From: Polyangium mundeleinium
Lineage (GTDB): Bacteria > Myxococcota_A > Polyangia > Polyangiales > Polyangiaceae
Direction of reading: 5' to 3'
Length of the DNA: 64,000 bases
Assembly (NCBI RefSeq): GCF_028369105.1
Contig: NZ_JAQNDO010000001.1
Coordinates: forward strand, 3,936,501 to 4,000,500
Both the position numbers and the translations under genes were made by a program. This document shows positions 31,578-40,279 of this stretch, in pieces. Under the pieces are notes generated by a model. That model was not told the DNA's origin. It made no database searches and was given only the letters and a program-made list of their open reading frames with translations. The first letter of the stretch is position 1, and each line of letters begins with the position of its first letter.

Positions 31578-32828
31578 CTATGGCATCTCGCGCAGGCAGC
31601 TGGCGAGCGCATCGAGCTCCTCCCTCGTGGTGTAAAGCCCTATCGACGCGCGCGTCGTGCTGGGGAGCCCCAAGCGGCCCATCAACGGTTGCGTGCAATG
31701 GTGACCCGCCCGTACCGCGATTCCGTTCCTGCCAAGGGCGGCGCCGATCTCCTGCGGGTCCGTCCCATCGATGACGAATGCCAGGATGCTCGACTTCTCC
31801 CGGGCCGTGCCGATCAACCGGAGCCCCGGGATCTCCCGGAGCAATTCGGTGCCGTAGGCGAGCAACGCCGATTCGTGGGCGTGGATATCCGCGAGGCCGA
31901 GCGAGGACACGTAATCGATTGCAGCGCCGAGGCCGATCGCGCCGACGATGTTGGGTGTTCCCGCCTCGAACTTCTGCGGCGGCGGCGAAAACTCGGTGCT
32001 TTCGAATGTCACCGAGGAGATCATGAGGCCGCCGCCCTGGTACGGCGGCATCGCCTCGAGGTGCGGAAGCTTGGCGAAGACGACGCCGATCCCGGTCGGC
32101 CCGTATACCTTGTGACCGCTGAAGACGTAGAAATCGGCGTCGATGTCGCGCACGTCGACCGGCATGTGCAGGGCCGCTTGGCTGCCATCGATGAGTACGG
32201 GGAGCCCGCGCGCGTGCGCGAGGCGGACGAGCTCTTTGACCGGGTTCACGGTCCCCAGCGAGTTCGAGACGTGGACGACCGAGACGAACTTGACGCGGTC
32301 CGTGAGCATTCGCTCGAAGGCATCCATATCGAGCTCGCCCTCATCCGTGATCGGAGCGACGCGGAGCGCGATGCCCTTTTCCTGCCGCAGGAGTTGCCAC
32401 GGCACGATGTTGGCGTGGTGCTCCATGTGGGTGATCAGGACCTCGTCGCCTTTCTCGAGGAAATGCCGCCCGTAGCTGCTGGCGACGAGGTTGATCCCTT
32501 CGGTCGCATTGCGGACGAAGACAATCTCACGCGCGTCTCCGGCGTGGATGAAGCGGGCCACCTTCTGCCGCGCGGCGTCGTAGAGCGCCGTCGATCGCTG
32601 GCTCAGGGCGTACACGCCCCGATGGATGTTGGCGTAGTCCTCGCTCATGAAGCGTGTCATCTCGTCGAGGACGGCCCGCGGCTTCTGCGCACTCGCGGCG
32701 GTATCGAGGTACACGAGCGGTCGCCCGTTCACCGGCCGCTGGAGGATCGGGAAGTCCCGCCGTACGCGCTCGACCTCGAAGGCCGGCGCACCGGCCTTCT
32801 CCCGTACGCCCTCCTCGTTCGCTCGCAT
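31578..32828 (-). CDS. sufS: Cysteine desulfurase, SufS/CsdA type
   Basis: A 416-residue PLP enzyme from ATG 32828 with GGAGAAGAAG upstream. It removes sulphur from cysteine for Fe-S cluster assembly. Class V aminotransferase features are in order: YLDTAASAQKP near residue 40, MEHHANIVPWQLL near 135, the PLP lysine in FSGHKVYGPTG near 238, and the catalytic cysteine in RAGHHCTQPLM near 376. The RxGHHC context is that of group II (SufS) rather than IscS enzymes. No sufBCDE genes are nearby. The hydrogenase in this island needs many Fe-S clusters, so a dedicated sulphur supply is plausible. Confidence 0.92.
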   Translation of the reverse strand: MRANEEGVREKAGAPAFEVERVRRDFPILQRPVNGRPLVYLDTAASAQKPRAVLDEMTRFMSEDYANIHRGVYALSQRSTALYDAARQKVARFIHAGDAREIVFVRNATEGINLVASSYGRHFLEKGDEVLITHMEHHANIVPWQLLRQEKGIALRVAPITDEGELDMDAFERMLTDRVKFVSVVHVSNSLGTVNPVKELVRLAHARGLPVLIDGSQAALHMPVDVRDIDADFYVFSGHKVYGPTGIGVVFAKLPHLEAMPPYQGGGLMISSVTFESTEFSPPPQKFEAGTPNIVGAIGLGAAIDYVSSLGLADIHAHESALLAYGTELLREIPGLRLIGTAREKSSILAFVIDGTDPQEIGAALGRNGIAVRAGHHCTQPLMGRLGLPSTTRASIGLYTTREELDALASCLREMP

Positions 32829-33030
32829 TGCTTCTTCTCCGCGACGGCGTTGTTTCGGTACCGAACCGCCTGCAAATGTTGAAGCGATCCCCGTGCCAGG
32901 GAACGCTGCTTGGCCTCGCTGGGTACGGCACGTGCAATCGCACTGGACCATACGGACGCATCGTGCGCCGATGTACGATTTCCGCAGGCGATGCGCGCCC
33001 AGGCTGTCCTCGCCGGAAAGCTCTCCTCGT

Positions 33031-34383
33031 TCAGTCCACCGGTTTTCCGTCGAGTTTGCCGCGGATGCGCTGTACGGCGTAGACGATGAGCGCAACGAGC
33101 CCGAGCGTGGCCGCGGCGTGCAGGGCGGTCGTGTCTTGTCTCATGAGCAGGCCTGCGCAGGACAAGAATCCGAGTACGGGAATGGCCAGCGGCACGGGAA
33201 AGGCGGCGGGCGCAGCAGTCGGGTTGCGTTTGACGCGAATCAACGCGAGGTGCAACAGAAGGAACACCACGAGCAGGAATGTCGAGGTGCCGGATGCAAG
33301 GGTCTTGATGTCGCGGAAACACAGCAGCAAGACGATGGCGACCGTGACCGCGACCCCCACGCCGACGATGGGCGTGCGCCATGTGGGATGTACGTGCGAA
33401 AAGAGCGGTGGCAAAACCCCCGATCCTTTTCGTGACATACCATAGAGGAGACGCGACGTCATCAGGAGATTGAGGAGCGCGGTGTTGAACGCGGCAAACA
33501 CTGGAACCACGGTGTAAATCCACAGCGGGAATCCAGGGGCGGCTTTGCGCACGACGTCGAGCAGGGGTGACTGGGATTCGGCGAGGGCTGCCGGTGCCAT
33601 CACGGACACGGCCACCAGCGCGACGAGACAGTAGATCAGAATCGTGCCGGCGACGGAAAGACCGATGGCGAGGGGGACGTTGCGCTCGGGATGGATGACT
33701 TCCTCGCTGAGGTTGGCGAGATCCTCGAATCCGATGAAGGCGTAGAACGCCAAGGATGCCCCCGACACAGCGAGCAGCGCGGCGGGCGTGCCCTGGTGTG
33801 GCGCTGCGGCCGCGGCGAAATCGAGGTAGCTCACGGAGCCGAGGAACCGCGCGCCGAGGAAGATGACGAAGAGAAGCCCAGAGAATTCGATGATGGTGCA
33901 GACGGTATTGGCGGCGGATGACAGCACGATTCCGCGCATGGCGATGGCGCCGAGCAGGAGCACGAACGCGAGCGGCACCAGCTGATCTCGCGCCACGGCC
34001 GGCGCGCCGGGGAGCAGGGCCAGCGCATAGTTGCCGATGATACGGGCGCCAGTCGCCATCGAAAAGACCCCGGATAGCCCCACGAAGAAGGTCACGAGAA
34101 ATGTCACGAACGTATTGCGGTGAATCACGTGACAGAAATGGGCGGCGCCGCCGGCCTTGGGATAACGCGAGGTGAGCTCGGCGTAGGTGAGACCGGTGAG
34201 GCCCGCGGTGATTCCAGCAATGACGCACGACACCCAGGCGGCGGTGCCGGTCATACCGGCGATGCGGCCGACGAGCCCGTAAACGCCGGTGCCCAGGATA
34301 TCACCGATACCGAAGATGGTGATGGAGGCGAGCCCGAGCGCGCGCCTGAGCCCCTGCGGTTCTTGGTCGGGTGACGTGGTCAG
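33031..34383 (-). CDS. APC superfamily amino acid/polyamine transporter, apparent CTG start
   Basis: A 12-helix permease. The first ATG in frame (34254) would cut off helix 1, but the frame is open upstream and encodes the family's signature, FGIGDILGTGVYGLVG. Between the upstream stop and 34254 there is no ATG, GTG or TTG. CTG at 34383 is preceded by AAGGAG with six bases of spacing, so CTG is the likely start, giving 450 residues. Later motifs fit APC transporters: YAELTSRYPKAGGAAHF and FYAFIGFEDLANLSEEV (conserved Glu in helix 6). It probably imports a cationic amino acid or polyamine; the substrate is inferred only at family level. It is divergent from the permuted-binding-protein operon. 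Confidence 0.85.
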   Translation of the reverse strand: MTTSPDQEPQGLRRALGLASITIFGIGDILGTGVYGLVGRIAGMTGTAAWVSCVIAGITAGLTGLTYAELTSRYPKAGGAAHFCHVIHRNTFVTFLVTFFVGLSGVFSMATGARIIGNYALALLPGAPAVARDQLVPLAFVLLLGAIAMRGIVLSSAANTVCTIIEFSGLLFVIFLGARFLGSVSYLDFAAAAAPHQGTPAALLAVSGASLAFYAFIGFEDLANLSEEVIHPERNVPLAIGLSVAGTILIYCLVALVAVSVMAPAALAESQSPLLDVVRKAAPGFPLWIYTVVPVFAAFNTALLNLLMTSRLLYGMSRKGSGVLPPLFSHVHPTWRTPIVGVGVAVTVAIVLLLCFRDIKTLASGTSTFLLVVFLLLHLALIRVKRNPTAAPAAFPVPLAIPVLGFLSCAGLLMRQDTTALHAAATLGLVALIVYAVQRIRGKLDGKPVD

Positions 34384-34729
34384 AGCTGCTCCTTCGGGTG
34401 TCCGGGCCGGTGAGCGTCACGCGGGTTTTCCCCTCCGTACGCCCACGCAGTGGCACGAGGAGAACGCGGCTCGTCCAGACGCAGGGATAGCATGTCGCAC
34501 GAGCCTCGGTGCGCATCTCCACACCGCGCCCATGCGTCCCGGGCGCAGCCTTCCTCCAGATACGCGAGGAGCCCGCTCCGGGTGTTCTGCCGGCTCGGCG
34601 CCAAGGAAGCCTGCGCCCGCCTGGACAACCTGTGCAGCCTCTTCGATCGCCAGCCCGACGAATGGATGGGTTGGGCGAGCCCGGCGTCTGGTCCGGTTCG
34701 TGCCCGGTTCGTGCTGCGTGAGGAGAAGG
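34384..34729. other. Intergenic region with a possible gene remnant
   Basis: These 346 bp separate the divergent transporter genes. No complete gene is present. On the plus strand about 34585-34690 reads RVFCRLGAKEACARLDNLCS and then FDRQPDEWMGWA with strong GC3 bias, which looks like a remnant of a coding sequence of unknown origin. GTGAGGAGAAGG just before 34730 is the ribosome site of the next gene. Confidence 0.35.
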
Positions 34730-35608
34730 ATGCAGAAGCGATTCGCCTGGACGCTCGCGTTCCTCGCCGCGACCGTGTGGGCCGCTGCGGCGTGCGACAA
34801 GAGGGCTCCGCCCTCGCTCCCCGCCCACCCGATCACGAGCGTGAGCGACCTCATGCCCGGGGCGAGGGTTGGCGTGCAGCGGGGCACGACCGGCGCGTTC
34901 TACGCGGAGGACACGCTTGCGCCGAGGGGCGTCCAGATCGTGACCTTCATCAAGGCCCCGGACATGTACAACGCGCTCGAGGCGGGGCAGATCCAGGCCA
35001 TCATCAACGACCTTCCGATCTCCGAGGACGTGGTCGAGAGGAAGCCCGTTCTGAAGATCGTCCAGCGGATCGACAATGGCGAAAAATACGCATTCGCTGT
35101 CCACAAGGAAAACCTCGCGCTCCTCCAGGGCATCGACCAGGCGCTCGAGAACCTGTTCGCCGACGGCACCTACAAGGCGATCTTCACCAAGTATTTCCCC
35201 AGGCAGCAGCTCCCGTCTCATGTGGAGGAGGCGACGGCCGTGCCCTTCTCTGGCTGCCCCTCGCTGTCGACGGTCCAGCCGAGGACGCTGACGGTCGGAT
35301 CGGACATCCCCTATCCGCCCTTCGAGTTTTTCACCGAGAGCGGCGAACCGACGGGATTCGATGTCGAGCTCATCGAAGCCATCGCCAAGGAGCTATGCCT
35401 TACCCCGAAGTGGGTCAACTCGAACTTCGACACCATTTTCACGAGCCTCTCGGCGGGCAGGTTTGACGTGGTCGCCGCGGCCGTGACCGCGTACGCCCCG
35501 GAGGGCTCTCCCTCGTACGGCACGGTGAAGGCCCGGCAGAAAATCGTGTCGTTCACGAAGCCTTATTATTCAGCCCTGCAGTCGCTCACGGTGAAGGCGA
35601 GCGGTTGA
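34730..35608 (+). CDS. Circularly permuted amino-acid ABC transporter binding protein
   Basis: A 292-residue lipoprotein: signal MQKRFAWTLAFLAATVWAAA with Cys at 22. The family 3 solute-binding fold is complete but in the wrong order. Residues 35-157 are what is normally the second half: DLMPGARVGVQRGTTGAFY, APDMYNALEAGQIQAIINDL, then NGEKYAFAVHKENLALLQG and the closing helix ADGTYKAIFTKYF. Residues 185-292 are the normal first half: RTLTVGSDIPYPPFEFF, GFDVELIEAIAKEL, SLSAGRFDVVAAAVTAYAP, ending FTKPYYSALQSLTVKASG. The natural chain order is restored if the end (LTVKASG) is joined to ITSVSDL. A linker of about 27 residues with one Cys bridges the old N- and C-termini. The cut falls at the hinge between lobes. 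It starts a three-gene polar amino acid importer operon. Confidence 0.85.
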   Translation: MQKRFAWTLAFLAATVWAAAACDKRAPPSLPAHPITSVSDLMPGARVGVQRGTTGAFYAEDTLAPRGVQIVTFIKAPDMYNALEAGQIQAIINDLPISEDVVERKPVLKIVQRIDNGEKYAFAVHKENLALLQGIDQALENLFADGTYKAIFTKYFPRQQLPSHVEEATAVPFSGCPSLSTVQPRTLTVGSDIPYPPFEFFTESGEPTGFDVELIEAIAKELCLTPKWVNSNFDTIFTSLSAGRFDVVAAAVTAYAPEGSPSYGTVKARQKIVSFTKPYYSALQSLTVKASG

Positions 35609-35614
35609 GCGCGT

Positions 35615-36688
35615 ATGAACCGGATACCAGCGCCGCGTCCAATTCGAGGGATCGCCGCGCTCCGCGAGGGGAGCCGGCCCCTCGGGGTGGTGAGCGCCCT
35701 CGTCGGGGGGCTTGCCCTCGCGATCGTGCTTGGGGGCACGGCATCCGTGCTGACCGAATACGGGATCCAGCGCGAGGACCGGATCGCGGCGGCGCTGCAA
35801 TCGAGCGAGCTTTTCACGATCCTCGTGTCCGGGAGCCTGCTCGGCGCGGGCGCCATGGCGCTCGGCTTCGGGGCCTACCGGCGCATGCCGACCCGGGTGT
35901 CACGGGAAGAGGCGATCGCCGGGGCGGTGCTGGGCCTTCAGGCCTCGATCTCCGGCCTTGCCCTGCTCTGGTTCATCCAGGGCGACATGGAGAGGTTCGC
36001 CCGTAACTTCCTGAGCTTCGAGCAGATCGTACCGCAATACGAGGCCTTCCTGAACGGAGCCAGAAATACGCTCATCCTGGCCGGCACGGGCGAGCTCTTC
36101 GGGGTGCTCCTCGGCCTCGTCCTCTCGGTGTTCACGATTTCCAAACGGGCGGTCGTACGGGCTCCGGTGCGCGTGTACATCAACCTCTTTCGAGGGACGC
36201 CGCTCCTGCTCCAGCTATCTCTGATCTATTTCGGCCTGGCCCTCGGGCTCGGCGTGAACATGTCCGCCTACACCGCCGCCATCCTGGCCTTCTCCCTCAA
36301 CACCGGCGCCTACTCCGCGGAGGTGTTCCGGGCTGGTATCCAGTCGATCGAGCGCGGCCAGATGGAAGCAGCCCGGGGGCTCGGGCTCGGCTACATGCAA
36401 TCGATGCGGTACGTCATCGTGCCCCAGGCCGTGCGGCGGGTCATCCCGCCCCTCATGAACGAGTTCGTCATCTTGATCAAAGATACCTCGCTCATCGCCT
36501 TTCTCGGGCTGACGTACGCGCAGCGCGACCTTTTCTCCGTCGGCTCGCAGGGCTACTCGCAGTTCTTCAACGCGACATTTTATGTCGCCTCCGGGCTCGG
36601 CTATCTCGTCGTCACGCTGCCCCTGATCAGGCTGGTGACCTGGGTCGAGACGCGGCTGCGGAGCGGTCTTGTGGGGGCCGTGGCATGA
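35615..36688 (+). CDS. Polar amino acid ABC transporter permease
   Basis: A 357-residue inner-membrane protein, 6 bp after the binding-protein gene. The first 150 residues hold three hydrophobic helices not found in the minimal permease ([54 protein letters not shown]). The His/Glu/Gln permease domain follows from about 150: [36 protein letters not shown], and the ATPase-coupling EAA loop [20 protein letters not shown] near 249. It forms the membrane channel with the GlnQ-like ATPase encoded next. The N-terminal extension could dock the unusual permuted binding lipoprotein, but that is speculation. Confidence 0.9.
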   Translation: MNRIPAPRPIRGIAALREGSRPLGVVSALVGGLALAIVLGGTASVLTEYGIQREDRIAAALQSSELFTILVSGSLLGAGAMALGFGAYRRMPTRVSREEAIAGAVLGLQASISGLALLWFIQGDMERFARNFLSFEQIVPQYEAFLNGARNTLILAGTGELFGVLLGLVLSVFTISKRAVVRAPVRVYINLFRGTPLLLQLSLIYFGLALGLGVNMSAYTAAILAFSLNTGAYSAEVFRAGIQSIERGQMEAARGLGLGYMQSMRYVIVPQAVRRVIPPLMNEFVILIKDTSLIAFLGLTYAQRDLFSVGSQGYSQFFNATFYVASGLGYLVVTLPLIRLVTWVETRLRSGLVGAVA

Positions 36689-37467
36689 GCCGCGAGGCCA
36701 ATGCGCTCGTGTGGCCGGCGGGGCCGGTCCCGGCGGACACGCCGCTCATCCGGCTGGAGGCCATTCACAAGTGGTGTGGCAGTCTGCATGTGCTCAAGGG
36801 AATCGACCTCGACCTTGCGTCCGGCCACGTCTTGGTGGTGATTGGCACCTCTGGCTCGGGCAAATCCACGCTCCTGCGCTGCATCGACATGCTCGAAGAG
36901 CCGACGTCCGGGCATGTCTGGTTCAAGGGCCGTGACATCACGGACGTTCGGGTGAACCTGAACGAGGTGCGAACGCACATGGGAATCGTGTTCCAGGCGT
37001 TCAACCTCTTTCCTCACAAGACGGCGCTGGGGAACATCACCCTTGCCCTGGAAAAGGTGCTGCACATGCCCAGGGATCAGGCCAGGGAGCGGGCCATGGC
37101 GGAGCTCGAGCACGTGGGGCTGGGCCAGAAGGCCCTGAGCCATCCAGGGCAGCTCTCCGGGGGCGAGCAGCAGCGGGTGGCGATCGCACGAGCCCTGGCC
37201 ATGCGCCCGGACCTGATTCTGTTCGACGAGGTCACCTCGGCGCTCGATCCGAAGCTGGTGGCCGAGGTGCTCGCCGTGATGCAGCGGCTCGCATCGGAGG
37301 GGACGACCATGGTCGTGGTGACCCACGAGATGGGGTTCGCGCGGGAGGTCGGGACCCGCCTCGTGTTCATGGACGAGGGCGTCATCGTGGAGCAGGGGGA
37401 GCCGAAAGCCGTCTTCGAAAATCCCCAGGACGAGCGGACGCGGCGGTTTCTCTCTTCGGTGCTCTGA
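36685..37467 (+). CDS. Polar amino acid ABC transporter ATP-binding protein (GlnQ-like)
   Basis: A 260-residue ATPase whose ATG overlaps the permease stop (ATGA), so the two are translationally coupled. Walker A is GTSGSGKST near 55-63, the Q-loop is [12 protein letters not shown] near 112, the signature is LSGGEQQR near 158, Walker B is [12 protein letters not shown] near 178, and the switch His is in [10 protein letters not shown]. Gln/Glu transporter hallmarks ([15 protein letters not shown]) are present. It energises uptake of a polar amino acid. A duplicated 390-bp element begins 28 bp downstream. Confidence 0.94.
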   Translation: MSREANALVWPAGPVPADTPLIRLEAIHKWCGSLHVLKGIDLDLASGHVLVVIGTSGSGKSTLLRCIDMLEEPTSGHVWFKGRDITDVRVNLNEVRTHMGIVFQAFNLFPHKTALGNITLALEKVLHMPRDQARERAMAELEHVGLGQKALSHPGQLSGGEQQRVAIARALAMRPDLILFDEVTSALDPKLVAEVLAVMQRLASEGTTMVVVTHEMGFAREVGTRLVFMDEGVIVEQGEPKAVFENPQDERTRRFLSSVL

Positions 37468-37494
37468 CGGCGCGACGGCTGTCGATCGGCGGAA

Positions 37495-37888
37495 GGCAAC
37501 CCCATTCGAGCTCCGTGACTCCCGAAACACGCCGCCTCACGACCCAAGTCGATGTCTTCTCCGGCGTCCTCAGCCATGTGACGCAGCCAATCCCTGCGGC
37601 GGACGAGCTCCTCGTGATCCCCGTTCACTACTGGTACGCGGCAGCCTTCACGCGGAAACGTGGACTTCGCCTCTGGAAGGCGCCGTGGGGACGGCTCTCG
37701 GGGCTCATCTGGGGCGGTGCGGGCGCACGCCTCGTGGCGAATCTCCTCCTTGGCTTCGTCCCGGGTGTCGGCATTTTCTCCAATGCGATCACCGCCGTGG
37801 CCATGACCGAAGCACTGGGCCGTTACCTCGACAGGAAGCTCGACGCCGCGGAGGCCAAGGTCCAGCGCCGAGTGTCATGACGAGGCTC
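37495..37888. repeat. 390-bp direct repeat, copy 2
   Basis: Matches 27189-27580 in the same orientation from GGCAACCCCATTCGAG onward, with substitutions such as GCCTCCTT/GCAGCCTT and TTTTTTTCAAT/TTTTCTCCAAT. The few changes point to recent duplication or gene conversion. Copies bound a block containing the PAS-GAF kinase, GAF protein, lipoprotein, sufS and both transporters. Confidence 0.85.
37515..37880 (+). CDS. Small membrane-associated protein (DUF697-like tail), copy 2
   Basis: The second copy of the 121-residue protein at 27209, from GTG 37515. Only a handful of residues differ (AASF to AAAF, IFFNAITAVV to [16 protein letters not shown] to VQRRVS), all conservative. Both copies are intact, which suggests they are or were recently expressed. 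It ends 14 bp from the end of the convergent PEP-synthase-like gene. Function unknown. Confidence 0.55.
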   Translation: MTPETRRLTTQVDVFSGVLSHVTQPIPAADELLVIPVHYWYAAAFTRKRGLRLWKAPWGRLSGLIWGGAGARLVANLLLGFVPGVGIFSNAITAVAMTEALGRYLDRKLDAAEAKVQRRVS

Positions 37889-37893
37889 GAGGC

Positions 37894-40152
37894 TCAAGGC
37901 CGCCGCGCCGCCTCGAGCAGCAGGCGCCGCTCGGCCGCGGCAATCGCCCGCCGTGCAGCCGGCTCTGCGTCGGGGTTGACCGAGATCGATGTGATGCCGA
38001 GCCGCACCAGGTGCTCGGCGAACTCGGGCCGATTCGACGGAGCCTGGCCGCATAACGAGGAGGTGATTCCGGCCTTCCGGCACGCGCGGACGATCCGCTT
38101 GATCGCGTCGAGCACGGCTGCGTCCGATTCGTCGAAGAGCTCGGCGCACAACCCCGAGTCGCGATCCACGCCCAGCATGAGCTGGGTCAGGTCGTTCGAA
38201 CCGATGGAGACACCGTCGATGCCCATGCGCGCATACGTAGGGATCCAGTACGCCACCGAGGGGACCTCGGCCATGACCCATCGCCAAAGACCTCGCTGGC
38301 GGCCGAGCGCGCTTCGCTCGACCATCTCGAGGCACGCTTCGAGCTCCCAGCGCGTCCGCACGAACGGGATCATCAGGTGCAAGTTCGGCGTCTCCTCACG
38401 GACCCGGGCGAGCACGTCGAGTTCGAGGGCGAACAGCTCGGGTTCTCGCACATAGCGATAGCAGCCGCGATATCCGATCATCGGATTCTCCTCGATGGGC
38501 TCGAACCGCTCGCCCCCTTTCAGCCCGCGGAACTCGTTGGTCCGGAAATCGTAGGTCCGATAGATGACCGGTCGGGGGTGAAAGGCGCGGGTGATGCGGA
38601 GCAGGGACGTTGACATGCGCTGGATGAAGTCGTCGCGGCCGCCGGACGCGAGCAGCTCCTTCGGGTGCACCCCGGCGAGCGCGTCGAGCAGCATGAACTC
38701 GGCTCGGAGGAGCCCCACACCGTCCACCGGCAGCGCGGCGACCTCTTCGGCGCGGTCTGCAATCGCCAGGTTGACGTAAAGGCGCGTGCCGAGAACGGCA
38801 GGCGAAGGCGCGCCCGATTGCCCAGGCCCTGGGGAGGCCGTCCTGGGCTTTTCGACCGCGGGGGCGGCGCCCGCGAGCACCTGACCGCGCGCCCCGTCGA
38901 TGGTGACGAGCTCGCCATCCCGGAGCAGGCGGGTCGCCGAGCGCGCGCCGACCACGCACGGGATACGCAGCTCGCGGCTGACGATCGCGGCATGGCAGGT
39001 CATTCCGCCGCTGTCGGTCACGAGCGCCGCCGCGCGTCGGATCGTAGGTACCCAGTCCGGCGACGTCATCGGCGCCACGAGCACCTCGCCCGCCTCGAGC
39101 CTTTGCCCCTCGCCCGGCGAGCGCAGGACGCGCACCCGACCCGACGCAATGCCCGGCGAGGCGCCGAGGCCGGAGACGAGCACCGCTCCTCGCTCCGGTG
39201 GTGCACCGAGCGTCGTGATGGGCCGGCTCTGGACCAGATAGAAGGCGCCGCCTTCCTCGGCCCATTCGATGTCCTGCGGAGCGCCGTAATGTTCCTCGAC
39301 CTGTAATGCCAGGCGCACCAGCGCGAGGATTTCCTCGTCGCGGAGCACTCTGCGCCCCCCCTCCTCCTCCGACAGCTCCACGCGTCGTTCTGCGCCGTCG
39401 GGGCCACGGATGACCTTGAACGCCTTGTGTCCTACGCGCGCCTCGAGCAGCCGGGGGCCACGCTTCGATACGGTGTACGTATCCGGCTCGACCTGACCAC
39501 CGACCACGACTTCTCCGAGCCCAAATGCCGCCTCGATGACGATGCGTGAGGTATCCGCCGTCGCCGGGTCCGCGGTGAAGATCACGCCCGAGCGATCGGA
39601 GCTCACCATTCGCTGCACCACGACCGCCAAGGCGGGCTCGTCTCGAAGGCCCTCGCTCTTCCGATATGCGACCACGCGCTCGCCGTACGCGGACGCCCAG
39701 CAGTCGCGCACGCGCTCGAGCAGCGCCTGCTGCCCAACGACGTGCGTGTACGTCTCGTGCATCCCGGCAAACGAGGTCGTGGCCGTGTCCTCCGCGGTGG
39801 CGGACGAGCGCACCGCAACAGCGGGGGAGGGGCCGAACTTTTGGTAGGCATCGACAATCTCCGCCTCGATCTCGGCCGGTATCGCTGCTGCGCGGACGAG
39901 GCGCCTCATCTCGGTGCTCGTCGCGCGCATAGCGGCTGCGTCGTCCGGATCGAGCCCCGCCAAACGCTCGGCAAGCTGCTGCCGTATCCCCGCGGCCTCC
40001 ATCGAGCAGAGGAACGCATCCGCAGGAATGACGAAGCCGGGGGGCACGGGCAGCCCCGCGCGCGTGAGCTCGCCCAGATTGGCCCCTTTTCCACCGGCCG
40101 ACGCGATGTCCGCGCGCGACAGCTTTTCGAACCAGATCACGTGCCCGACCAT
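37894..40152 (-). CDS. ppsA: Phosphoenolpyruvate synthase-like enzyme
   Basis: About 752 residues from ATG 40152, which has GGAGGTGACC directly upstream; an in-frame start at 40224 is weaker. The PPDK/PEP-utilising architecture is complete. The N-terminal ATP-binding domain has [10 protein letters not shown] near 20 and [18 protein letters not shown] near 115. The swivelling phosphohistidine domain has [16 protein letters not shown] with the catalytic His near 407. The C-terminal PEP/pyruvate barrel has [30 protein letters not shown] and SSLCGQAPS, with the catalytic Cys in the last. The reaction is pyruvate + ATP + water to PEP + AMP + phosphate. It is divergent from the hydrogenase operon, so both may share a regulator. 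Confidence 0.88.
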   Translation of the reverse strand: MVGHVIWFEKLSRADIASAGGKGANLGELTRAGLPVPPGFVIPADAFLCSMEAAGIRQQLAERLAGLDPDDAAAMRATSTEMRRLVRAAAIPAEIEAEIVDAYQKFGPSPAVAVRSSATAEDTATTSFAGMHETYTHVVGQQALLERVRDCWASAYGERVVAYRKSEGLRDEPALAVVVQRMVSSDRSGVIFTADPATADTSRIVIEAAFGLGEVVVGGQVEPDTYTVSKRGPRLLEARVGHKAFKVIRGPDGAERRVELSEEEGGRRVLRDEEILALVRLALQVEEHYGAPQDIEWAEEGGAFYLVQSRPITTLGAPPERGAVLVSGLGASPGIASGRVRVLRSPGEGQRLEAGEVLVAPMTSPDWVPTIRRAAALVTDSGGMTCHAAIVSRELRIPCVVGARSATRLLRDGELVTIDGARGQVLAGAAPAVEKPRTASPGPGQSGAPSPAVLGTRLYVNLAIADRAEEVAALPVDGVGLLRAEFMLLDALAGVHPKELLASGGRDDFIQRMSTSLLRITRAFHPRPVIYRTYDFRTNEFRGLKGGERFEPIEENPMIGYRGCYRYVREPELFALELDVLARVREETPNLHLMIPFVRTRWELEACLEMVERSALGRQRGLWRWVMAEVPSVAYWIPTYARMGIDGVSIGSNDLTQLMLGVDRDSGLCAELFDESDAAVLDAIKRIVRACRKAGITSSLCGQAPSNRPEFAEHLVRLGITSISVNPDAEPAARRAIAAAERRLLLEAARRP

Positions 40153-40180
40153 GGTCACCTCCCCCCCGGGGCCCGCGGCG

Positions 40181-40200
40181 CTTGCCAGCGTGCCGGCAAG
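40181..40200. promoter_or_regulatory. 20-bp near-palindrome between ppsA-like and hydrogenase genes
   Basis: CTTGCCAGCGTGCCGGCAAG is an inverted repeat with one mismatched pair, 29 bp upstream of the ppsA-like start codon at 40152 and 80 bp before the hydrogenase start. It is not an FNR or CRP consensus. Position and symmetry suit a dimeric regulator controlling both directions. Confidence 0.4.
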
Positions 40201-40229
40201 ATTCACGCCTCGCCTGTCCAGCAACGCGA

Positions 40230-40243
40230 GGCATCCCCCTTGC
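40230..40243 (+). promoter_or_regulatory. Sigma-54 type promoter of the hydrogenase operon
   Basis: GGCATCCCCCTTGC has GGCA at -24, TTGC at -12 and the required twelve-base spacing between GG and GC. Transcription would begin near 40254, 26 bases before ATG 40280. It agrees with consensus at both conserved doublets and mismatches only at flanking positions. A sigma-54 activator and upstream binding site remain to be found. Confidence 0.5.
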
Positions 40244-40279
40244 CGCTGTCGGTTTTGCGTCTTTTGAAACGGCTACCGT

